Source: JBCCDY01 sp039030555 (GTDB lineage: Bacteria > Bacteroidota > Bacteroidia > Cytophagales > Cyclobacteriaceae). Taken from it: DNA of 56,623 bases. Each line of letters starts with the position of its first letter. The stretch's first letter is position 1. This document shows, one piece after another, positions 7,393 to 14,422 of this stretch. Location of the stretch: the NCBI GenBank assembly GCA_039030555.1, contig JBCCDY010000024.1, positions 1-56,623 on the forward strand, read 5' to 3'. The notes beneath the pieces are model-generated. The model had not been told where the DNA came from, did not search any database, and was given only the letters and a program-made list of their open reading frames with translations. Made by a program: the position numbers and the translations under genes.

Positions 7393-8658
7393 ATGAGTAT
7401 GCATAAACCCCTTGCGGAACGACTAAGACCAGATAGTCTGGATAAGCTGATCGGTCAGGAACACCTTACCGGGGAAGGCAGCATCCTCAGAAGATCCGTT
7501 CAAAGAGGTGACGTACCTTCCATGATCCTTTGGGGGCCTCCCGGAGTCGGGAAAACCACCATAGCCAACATTATAGCTAATGAAATCAAGAGGCCTTACT
7601 TCACCCTGAGTGCCATCAGTTCAGGCGTTAAAGAAGTAAGACAGGTCATAGATATTGCTAATAAATCAGGAAGCTGTATTTTATTTATCGACGAGATCCA
7701 TAGGTTTAATAAATCACAGCAGGACGCTTTACTGGGAGCTGTCGAGAAAGGTAGCATCACGCTTATTGGGGCTACTACCGAAAATCCATCCTTTGAAGTA
7801 AACTCTGCTTTACTTTCCCGTTGTCAGGTTTACAATCTTAAACCGCTCGAAGAACAGGATCTTCTTAATCTGATCGATTACGCTATTAATAAGGATGAAG
7901 TTCTATCCAGGAAAGAGGTGGAGATCAAAGAATCAAAAGCCTTACTCAATATCTCCGGTGGTGATGCCCGAAAGTTATTGAATCTTCTAGAACTCGTAGT
8001 CCAGTCTACGGAAGCAGAAAAGGTTGAAATTACGGATGAAGAAGTCATTCAAATCGCTCAGAAACGAGTGGCTACTTATGATAAAAGCGGGGAGCAGCAT
8101 TACGATTTAATTTCTGCGCTGATCAAATCCATTAGAGGAAGCGATCCTAATGCTGCGGTCTACTACCTAGCTAGAATGGTTGAAGGTGGCGAAGACGTAA
8201 AGTACATTGCCCGTAGAATGGTTATTTCAGCCTCTGAAGATATTGGCAATGCGAATCCTACTGCACTCGTGCTGGCAACGAGTTGTTTTCAAGCAGTCAA
8301 TGTGATTGGTTATCCGGAAGCAAGAATTATCCTGTCTCAGTGCGCCACTTACCTGGCTTCATCCCCGAAATCGAATGCGAGTTATATGGCTATCAAGAAG
8401 GCGCAATCTATAGTAAAAGAAACGGGTGACCTTCCTCCTCCTATGGCCATTCGAAATGCTCCAACCAAGCTAATGAAAGATATGGGCTATGGGAAAGGGT
8501 ATAAGTATGCCCATGACTACAATCAAAACTTTGTAAACATGGAGTTCTTACCCGACTCCCTTGAAAACACCAAGCTTTATGATCCGGGAAAAAACGCCAG
8601 AGAAGAAGAGCTCAGAAAAAGGCTAAAGTCACTTTGGAAGGATAAGTATGGTTATTGA
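7393..8658 (+). CDS. rarA: Replication-associated recombination protein A (AAA+ ATPase)
   Basis: RarA/MgsA acts at stalled replication forks. The 421-residue protein begins KPLAERLRPDSLDKLIGQEHL, the usual family start. Walker A is GPPGVGKT at residues 48-55 and Walker B is FIDEIHRF with D101-E102. Sensor 1 (GATTENP) and the Arg finger SRCQVY follow. The C-terminal clamp-like region is present (SIRGSDPNAAVYYLARM, ISASEDIGNANP), as is YMAIKKA. It is complete and typical. A run of GC-rich hairpins lies downstream. Confidence 0.96.
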   Translation: MSMHKPLAERLRPDSLDKLIGQEHLTGEGSILRRSVQRGDVPSMILWGPPGVGKTTIANIIANEIKRPYFTLSAISSGVKEVRQVIDIANKSGSCILFIDEIHRFNKSQQDALLGAVEKGSITLIGATTENPSFEVNSALLSRCQVYNLKPLEEQDLLNLIDYAINKDEVLSRKEVEIKESKALLNISGGDARKLLNLLELVVQSTEAEKVEITDEEVIQIAQKRVATYDKSGEQHYDLISALIKSIRGSDPNAAVYYLARMVEGGEDVKYIARRMVISASEDIGNANPTALVLATSCFQAVNVIGYPEARIILSQCATYLASSPKSNASYMAIKKAQSIVKETGDLPPPMAIRNAPTKLMKDMGYGKGYKYAHDYNQNFVNMEFLPDSLENTKLYDPGKNAREEELRKRLKSLWKDKYGY

Positions 8659-8961
8659 ATTCATTCTTACTCTGGTTTCTATTTTCAATGGCTTTTTACA
8701 AAATAGCAGGCTCAAAGATTCTATAGCTTCACTTAGATTGACCTGAGTTCGATTTAACAACATATTAAAAAGGTCTATTAAGTCAACCAAGGTTGTCCCC
8801 GTATCAAGTGCGGAGTAAGCTATTTCGGAATTTTTAATCCTACCCTTCGAATCAAAATTTATTATTTGTTTCCCGGCCTTGTGCCGGGAACTCCTAAGTA
8901 ATTTAAGGAGACCCCGGGTCCGAAAACTCGGGCAAATCCGGGGGTGAAAAGATGAACCTGC
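8659..8961. other. 303-base intergenic region between convergent genes, no gene seen
   Basis: The first 200 bases show no coding frame or clear signal. The last 90 bases are unusually GC-rich and hold three consecutive inverted repeats (listed separately). Confidence 0.55.
8870..8943. repeat. Cluster of three GC-rich hairpins, possible repeat element or terminator
   Basis: Hairpin 1 is TTCCCGGC, loop CTTGT, GCCGGGAA (8870-8890), 8 perfect base pairs. Hairpin 2 pairs CTCCT with AGGAG (8891-8910). Hairpin 3 pairs CCCCGG (8912-8917) with CCGGGG (8938-8943), with CCGA/TCGG inside. The block lies between the convergent rarA and hydrolase stops and stands out from its AT-rich surroundings. It could end transcription from both sides. 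Confidence 0.5.
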
Positions 8962-10428
8962 TTATTCAAGCCGAACAGAATCTCCTTTAAAAATTTCAAG
9001 CCCAAGTTCTTCGTGAGTTTTTTCGATATTGGAAACATCCACCTCAAGATTCTTCAGATGCTTGTTGAAAAAAGCCAATAGTAATTCATTGGTGATGTTG
9101 GTTGCTCTTTCTTTCGGTATCGTTCCAACACCTGTCAACTGAGGAATAAGGATCATATACGGTATATCCATGAAGTTGCTATGTCCCGAATTTGTAAGTT
9201 CCGCTTCGTAAAAGAAGTCCGTACTTTTATTGATATAGGCATGGGAACTTAAATCCTGATGGCCATCGGGCCAATCAGAGGATATGTAGAGAAAAGGCTT
9301 TTGAAAAATGGTATCCACGATTTCTCCCCATTGAACTCCATCAATGTTAGAAGCCGCTTTTATTCTATCGTCTTTTAGTATGGCCACTCCTGAGGAGCCT
9401 CCTCCTCTTGAATGTCCAAAAACTCCAATGCTATTCAGATCCAGAATACCTTTAAGCATACCACCTTTATTCCAAACTTCCAATTGGTCAATCACTTCAA
9501 TTATATCCTGAGACCATCGTTCTTCCATCTCAGCAACAAAGTATTCATTCAATGCTTTTCTAACTAATGGGTGACGTTCTTCAAAATTCATATTCCCAAA
9601 AGATTCGACAGCTTCTGAAATTTTACCCCATTCTTCGGGTGTTTCAATAGATCTGGCATACCCACTATGAAAGTAAACAGACCTACCATCAGGAAAGGTA
9701 GTCCCGGGACTTTCGTATGTATGGTTAATGTTGAAGATCACATACCCATGACTAACGATCTCTTTTAAGATGCTATAATAACCCGTTGCTTTAGAATGAT
9801 AACCATGAGAAAAGATCAGTACCGGGAATTTTCCTTCAACAGGTTTTACACTCCTATAGACTCCAGTATTTACCCGGTCTAAATAATTAAAGGAACTTGA
9901 AGGCAGCCCGTATTTAATGGCAAAGCCTTCGCGGCTAGCTTTATCTATATAACTATCTTCTTCCCCTTCTTTAATGTTTGATGGGTACCAAACCTTAACG
10001 TCCAATTCCCTTCTATCATTCGGATCACCAGTAATCGGCTCATCCCGATCTAACTTTAAATACAAATTGGCAGTACCTATTCCATAAGAGCCAGTAGGCT
10101 CCGGCAACTCAAATACCGGGAGTAAAAAGCTTAGTGTGTTTCCTATAATTACGGATAGTGCAAAAAAGAAATAACCCGAAAACTTTAAGGCGCGATTAAA
10201 CCCTTTGTCTTTGAAGGCTATCATTACGACCAAATATGCAATCATAGCCAAATAGATCGGAATCATTTGCCACCGATATCCATCAAGTAGAAAATGTAAG
10301 AGCAGAAGAAGTACAAATACGGAGGAGATAATGAATTGGGATTTATCACCCAAATACCTTTTCCAGATGCTCCGAAAAGGCACAATGATGATGATACTCA
10401 ATACAAGAATGAGTTCGAAAAGCTGCAT
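8962..10428 (-). CDS. Membrane-anchored alpha/beta hydrolase, PAF-acetylhydrolase-like
   Basis: A 488-residue protein with three or four hydrophobic segments in the first 110 residues, followed by a large alpha/beta hydrolase domain. FPVLIFSHGYHSKATGY (oxyanion region, near residue 200) and the nucleophile elbow GHSRGGG (near residue 348) are clear. A likely catalytic His lies in NSGHSNFMD, and SNIDG and SSDWPDGH may carry the acid. The layout resembles the platelet-activating factor acetylhydrolase family of lipases/esterases; the substrate is unknown. It sits 30 bases downstream of the small ExbB-like gene on the same strand, so the two are probably co-transcribed. Confidence 0.82.
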   Translation of the reverse strand: MQLFELILVLSIIIIVPFRSIWKRYLGDKSQFIISSVFVLLLLLHFLLDGYRWQMIPIYLAMIAYLVVMIAFKDKGFNRALKFSGYFFFALSVIIGNTLSFLLPVFELPEPTGSYGIGTANLYLKLDRDEPITGDPNDRRELDVKVWYPSNIKEGEEDSYIDKASREGFAIKYGLPSSSFNYLDRVNTGVYRSVKPVEGKFPVLIFSHGYHSKATGYYSILKEIVSHGYVIFNINHTYESPGTTFPDGRSVYFHSGYARSIETPEEWGKISEAVESFGNMNFEERHPLVRKALNEYFVAEMEERWSQDIIEVIDQLEVWNKGGMLKGILDLNSIGVFGHSRGGGSSGVAILKDDRIKAASNIDGVQWGEIVDTIFQKPFLYISSDWPDGHQDLSSHAYINKSTDFFYEAELTNSGHSNFMDIPYMILIPQLTGVGTIPKERATNITNELLLAFFNKHLKNLEVDVSNIEKTHEELGLEIFKGDSVRLE

Positions 10429-10458
10429 AATTATTTGACTTTAGTTAATTGATTTTGA

Positions 10459-10818
10459 TTAGTCCTTCTTTAAAATTCTGTAGAAAAGCATTGAGATAAG
10501 AAATAATAGGAGTCCGAAAACCATCGAAATAGATGACACCTTGAATCCATCATATAGCATGTTAGGCTCGATAGTACCCTGTTCTTCTATGTATATGAAA
10601 GCTCCGTATAAACCCATGATCTGCCCCATCATTCCAATTGAAAGCGCTATGAATCCTGTATACCTGATATGAATAGGCTTCAAAGCTATGGAACCAACAA
10701 AACTGCTTCGACCTTTTACTCTTAAAGACAGATAACAAACCTGAAATACCAATACAATCAGTACCATGGTTAATGGAACCATTGTTATAGGGCCCCCTGT
10801 ATTAATCAATTCTATCAT
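10459..10818 (-). CDS. Small MotA/TolQ/ExbB-like membrane protein
   Basis: A 119-residue protein with three predicted membrane segments: residues about 12-32, 52-74 and 94-114. The second and third carry Gly-rich text (GMMGQIMGLYGAF and SMVFGLLLFL) reminiscent of the conserved core of MotA/TolQ/ExbB proton channels. It is shorter than true ExbB and has no partner ExbD/TolR or MotB here. It shares a transcript with the alpha/beta hydrolase and is divergent from the LytTR gene. A TACATTTG element (minus strand, 10849-10856) lies about 30 bases before the start and fits a Bacteroidota -7 box. Confidence 0.6.
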   Translation of the reverse strand: MIELINTGGPITMVPLTMVLIVLVFQVCYLSLRVKGRSSFVGSIALKPIHIRYTGFIALSIGMMGQIMGLYGAFIYIEEQGTIEPNMLYDGFKVSSISMVFGLLLFLISMLFYRILKKD

Positions 10819-10954
10819 TTACAATTTTTTCTACTGACAATACAGCTCCAAATGTAGCTGATTAAGCCATTTGGAGGAGTGTAGAATCCGGTATTAAACC
10901 TGCATTTTATCGACAAATCGAGGAAAACATTATCTTTTGAATCGATTTTTAAGA

Positions 10955-11692
10955 ATGATTGGAATTTATCGTATCAGCAAGCATATTTTTTACTGGGTCG
11001 CTTCAACGATCTTTCTGTTCCTGTTTATCGGGCATAAAACGGACAGTAACTTTACCATGCCTTTTGTATTTGCTCTTTTGCCCGTAACTATCGGCTTACC
11101 CTATTTTTTCACCCAGTACTTAATTCCCAGGTATCTGTTAACGAAAGCTTACTTTCCTTTTGGACTATATGGTTTGACTGCAATCATCGGAAGCTTATAC
11201 CTGGAAATGCTTATTATACTCCTGGCGTTTATATTCTTTGCGAATTTCACTTATGAGGTCATGTACCCCATAGCCGGAAATCTTGCCCTCGTATCTGCCG
11301 CCATTTTCTTGATTCAGGGAGCATTTATTGTGATTTATCTTGTAAAACGAGCACTCAAAACAAAAGAAATTACTAAGAAGGATACTCTCCTGAAAGTTCG
11401 TTCCGATAGAAAAGTTGTGCACTTAAAACTTGAAGATATTTATTTTATTGAAAGCTTAAGTGATTATGTTAAAATCCATCTTTTAGATGAGTTTATCATA
11501 ACAAAAGAAAAGATCAGCGCGCTGGAAGAGCGTTTACCTGATTTCTTTTTAAGAATACATCGTTCCTACCTCGTTAACACTGAAACTATAAGTTCTCATT
11601 CGAAAACAGGTGTTGAAATAAAAGGTGAAACACTACCCATCAGCAGGACTTATAAGAAAAATACACTTAATACTCTTTCCAAAAATGATTAA
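10955..11692 (+). CDS. Membrane-embedded LytTR family transcriptional regulator
   Basis: About 245 residues. The first half has four hydrophobic segments (about residues 12-30, 35-55, 65-95 and 105-130). The C-terminal 100 residues form a LytTR DNA-binding domain, with DIYFIESLSDYVKIH, the RIHRSYLVN signature and PISRTYKK. It lacks a receiver domain, so it is a one-component regulator that would bind DNA while anchored in the membrane. I prefer the ATG at 10955; an upstream in-frame TTG at 10937 would add six residues. It is divergent from the ExbB-like/hydrolase pair, which is therefore a plausible target. The stop lies 4 bases from the convergent DUF3667 gene. Confidence 0.85.
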   Translation: MIGIYRISKHIFYWVASTIFLFLFIGHKTDSNFTMPFVFALLPVTIGLPYFFTQYLIPRYLLTKAYFPFGLYGLTAIIGSLYLEMLIILLAFIFFANFTYEVMYPIAGNLALVSAAIFLIQGAFIVIYLVKRALKTKEITKKDTLLKVRSDRKVVHLKLEDIYFIESLSDYVKIHLLDEFIITKEKISALEERLPDFFLRIHRSYLVNTETISSHSKTGVEIKGETLPISRTYKKNTLNTLSKND

Positions 11693-11696
11693 GAAG

Positions 11697-12422
11697 TTAT
11701 TGGGCAATAAATGCAATGATCACAAGGATAACCGTCATGAAAATGCCATAAACTATGTTGGCTAGAAGGAAAGCTAATATATTTTTAATGACGAAGACTA
11801 GCCTTCTGTCTTTGAGCCAACTGGAGAGCATCCAGAAATAATACACTAAAAATAAAAGTAACGTTAGGGAAAGACCTGGCGTGCCTGTAATTACAAGACC
11901 CAGAAGTAGCACGACTACATAACCTATATTCATTCCTGAAACATAGAATGATTGCATGACCATGTGTTCGGCATAATTGTATCCGCTTTTCCGATTAAAA
12001 ATAAATGAAAAAAGTGCATAGATGGGTATGGCTATCCAAAGTAGAAGGTTATACCACTCAAAAAACACTTTTTGCAAGTCGTTTATTTTTTGACTGGCTT
12101 GCTCGTCGTATTCGTAATTATTCCATCCTTCTTCAATGCCTCCCAAAAATTCACTGAAATCAGAGACATATATGAGGGTAATACTTAAAGCTGTGGTTAG
12201 AAACAATAACCTAAACACATTAAATATTTGGAACCGTCCTTCATTTAGGTATGATCTAATTAGATGCCCAGGACGGCTGAAAAGCAACTTAACTGTATAA
12301 AGAAGCCCCCTTTCTAGGTTAAAGGCACTTAAAGCATCGAGAATTGTCTCCTTAAGTGTGATACGGTTAATGGTTCGTTCCTGGGTAATATGGATAGGAT
12401 ATTCTTTGTCAACTTTGTCCAT
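11697..12422 (-). CDS. DUF3667-like membrane protein
   Basis: A 241-residue protein. The N-terminal third carries RGLLYTVKLLFSRPGHLIRSYLNEGR, of which the RPG-x3-R-x-Y-L core is typical of DUF3667. Four to five hydrophobic segments follow, around residues 70-90, 125-145, 155-190 and 210-240. Many family members have an N-terminal zinc ribbon; this one does not. No function is established. It is convergent with the LytTR gene with only four bases between the stops. Its own promoter was not identified. Confidence 0.75.
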   Translation of the reverse strand: MDKVDKEYPIHITQERTINRITLKETILDALSAFNLERGLLYTVKLLFSRPGHLIRSYLNEGRFQIFNVFRLLFLTTALSITLIYVSDFSEFLGGIEEGWNNYEYDEQASQKINDLQKVFFEWYNLLLWIAIPIYALFSFIFNRKSGYNYAEHMVMQSFYVSGMNIGYVVVLLLGLVITGTPGLSLTLLLFLVYYFWMLSSWLKDRRLVFVIKNILAFLLANIVYGIFMTVILVIIAFIAQ

Positions 12423-12510
12423 TCAATAAATTTAGAAAGAATTTGTAATCAAGAAATAGCTTCTGGTTCTTCCTAACTTCAGCTATTTTGAAATATCATA
12501 GCCAGAAAGT

Positions 12511-12540
12511 TGTAACACCTAATGGGTTTAAGCATCCTAC
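12511..12540 (+). promoter_or_regulatory. ECF-type promoter of the sigma factor gene
   Basis: TGTAACACC at 12511-12519, then 16 bases, then CCTAC ending at 12540, 12 bases before the sigma ATG. The identical 9-mer occurs before the next gene (13455). GTAAC-type -35 boxes with a CTA-type -10 about 16 bases on are a common ECF sigma promoter form. Self-recognition by the encoded sigma factor is inferred. Confidence 0.6.
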
Positions 12541-12552
12541 AAAATAAAAAAC

Positions 12553-13437
12553 ATGGAAGCCACTCCTTTTTCTACTCAATATCATAGTGATGAGGATGAT
12601 AAACAGCTCATTGAAAATGCCTTAAGTGGAGACAAAAGCTCCCTGGAAAAACTGATTCAAAAGCACCAGCCTTTTGTTTATAACATCGCCTGGAAAATGG
12701 TTCAAAACCCACATGATGCTCAAGATATTACCCAGGAAGTTTTGATTAAAATCATTACCAAGCTTTCGAATTTTGAACAACGATCCCAATTCAGGACATG
12801 GTTGTACCGAATTGTGGTCAACCATTTTTTACAGATGAAGAAGCAAACTAGGGAAACAGTCCTTAATGAAAGCTTTGATGCAATGTCACAACGGTTAAAC
12901 AGTTTGCAGGATGTAGAATTAAGCGATTTAGAACAAAAAGAAAAGGAAACAGAAATTAGGGAAATGAACCTCGGGTGTATGTCGGCCATGTTGTTGTGTT
13001 TAACCAGAGAGCAACGTTTGGTTTACATCATAGGCGAGCTTTTTAATGCGGATCATTCGGTTGGAGCAGAGATGCTGAACATCAGCAAAGGAAATTATCG
13101 AGTAAGGCTTTCAAGGGCCAAAAAAGATCTGTTCCATTTTATGAATAACCAATGTGGATTAGTCAATAAATCCAATCCCTGCCGGTGTTACAAAAAAGTA
13201 ACTACCGTGATGAATGAAAAGGTGATCGACAGCAAAAGTCTACTGTTCAATAGAAAAGAATACAGTGAGTTCAGGGACTACATTTCCAAAGATGCGGATG
13301 ATATGTTGACCATCGTGGAAGAAAAGTACAGACAACTCCACTATGAATTGCCTTTCAGAAAAGACTTCGACAAGAAAACCTTTATTGATGATTTCCTAAA
13401 AAGTGAAGAAGTCAACAGGATCTTCAATCTGAATTAG
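12553..13437 (+). CDS. ECF-like sigma-70 family factor with a Cys-containing C-terminal extension
   Basis: A 294-residue sigma-70 family protein. Region 2 covers about residues 20-95 (NIAWKMVQNPHDAQDITQEV, FRTWLYRIVVNHF). Region 4 covers about 135-195 (LTREQRLVYIIGELF, LNISKGNYRVRLSRAKKDL), although the helix-turn-helix is less canonical than usual. After it lies a segment with C201 and a P-C-R-C cluster near 210-212, then an 80-residue tail not found in minimal ECF factors. No anti-sigma gene is adjacent. The tail may be the regulatory or metal-sensing part; that is inference. It starts 12 bases after a CCTAC box. Confidence 0.85.
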   Translation: MEATPFSTQYHSDEDDKQLIENALSGDKSSLEKLIQKHQPFVYNIAWKMVQNPHDAQDITQEVLIKIITKLSNFEQRSQFRTWLYRIVVNHFLQMKKQTRETVLNESFDAMSQRLNSLQDVELSDLEQKEKETEIREMNLGCMSAMLLCLTREQRLVYIIGELFNADHSVGAEMLNISKGNYRVRLSRAKKDLFHFMNNQCGLVNKSNPCRCYKKVTTVMNEKVIDSKSLLFNRKEYSEFRDYISKDADDMLTIVEEKYRQLHYELPFRKDFDKKTFIDDFLKSEEVNRIFNLN

Positions 13438-13454
13438 GTTTCTCATCAAGAAGC

Positions 13455-13484
13455 TGTAACACCCTTCATCAATTGCCATCTAAC
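13455..13484 (+). promoter_or_regulatory. ECF-type promoter of the SRPBCC gene, matching the sigma gene's own
   Basis: TGTAACACC at 13455-13463, followed after 16 bases by CTAAC (13480-13484); a CTAC also occurs at 13487. The -35-like 9-mer is identical to that at 12511. This suggests the SRPBCC gene can be transcribed by the sigma factor independently of read-through. Confidence 0.55.
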
Positions 13485-13509
13485 TGCTACAAACAAAATT
13501 ATTGCAGTT

Positions 13510-14154
13510 ATGAACCACATACTAAAATTGATGATTATGGCCGTATTAACCACCGGGAGCTTTTCTTCCCTACATGCACAAAAGAAAGTGAAGACCTTTA
13601 AAATGGAAAAAGTACTTTCCGTACCCGCAGAAAAGGTATGGAAAGTGGTTGGAGAAGATTATGGGGCTATAGCAAACTCACACCCGAAGATTGTAGCTTC
13701 CAATTATGTCGATGGATCGCTGAAAGGTGGAGAAGGCGTTCAGCGGGTATGCTATTTCAATGAAAAAGAGACGCGTTTCCTAAAAGAGAAAATGGTGAAT
13801 TATTCTCCCGAGACCATGAGCTTCACCAACCAGGTATTCCAAGCTGGTAAGTTTCCTGTTGATCCAGAGTTGACAAGGGCACTATACAAAATAGAAGACT
13901 TGGGAAATGGCACCAGTAAAATGACTTTTGATATGCAATACCGGACCAAACCTGCTTTTATGGGTGGTATGATGAAAGGCGCCTTCGAGAAGCTCATCAA
14001 TGATTATTTCATAGCCATTGAGCACCATTTAAAGACCGGAGAAAATGTAACGAAAGAAAACTTTAAAAGCATCAAAAAGCAATATGCTTCTCTTCAGGAA
14101 GGGCCCTCCAATGCATCAGGTGAATTGGAAAAGCTTGCATTGGGCCAGCATTGA
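13510..14154 (+). CDS. Secreted SRPBCC-family (START-like lipid-binding fold) protein
   Basis: A 214-residue protein with a signal peptide (MNHILKLMIMAVLTTGSFSSLHA, cleaved near residue 23). A polyketide cyclase/SRPBCC-type domain follows, recognisable by EKVLSVPAEKVWKVVGEDYGAI near residue 33, the GEGVQRVCYF strand and a C-terminal helix (AFEKLINDYFIAIEHHLKTGE). Such domains bind hydrophobic ligands. It is expected in the periplasm. It lies 72 bases after the sigma gene and has a copy of the same promoter box, so it is the likely main target of that sigma factor. The ligand is unknown. Confidence 0.8.
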   Translation: MNHILKLMIMAVLTTGSFSSLHAQKKVKTFKMEKVLSVPAEKVWKVVGEDYGAIANSHPKIVASNYVDGSLKGGEGVQRVCYFNEKETRFLKEKMVNYSPETMSFTNQVFQAGKFPVDPELTRALYKIEDLGNGTSKMTFDMQYRTKPAFMGGMMKGAFEKLINDYFIAIEHHLKTGENVTKENFKSIKKQYASLQEGPSNASGELEKLALGQH

Positions 14155-14422
14155 TATGACAGAGTTTTGATTAGGTACGTGCGATGCTTAACTAAGAATA
14201 CTCCTTTCTGAGTGGGTATTTCGTTGGTAACTGGAATTTATTTTTTAATGGAGAATACTACAGAAATTTTAGAGGGTACATTTTCAAAGATTAAGATGAA
14301 TTGCTCTATATCATAGATGAAAAACACCGTAGATTATACCTCGAATTTCCTTAACAAGGACTTTCTTCAATGATTTTTTAGTAAGAGGTCAAAATCGATA
14401 TATCCACTTTTTATCTTACAGT
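14155..14422. other. Intergenic region with a possible decayed coding remnant
   Basis: A 22-codon frame from the ATG at 14248 (MENTTEILEGTFSKIKMNC) ends at 14316. A second frame from 14298 reads DELLYIIDEKHRRLYLEFP and stops at 14354. The two could be pieces of one gene separated by a frameshift. There is no support beyond the protein-like look of the text. The rest holds no recognisable signal. Confidence 0.2.
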
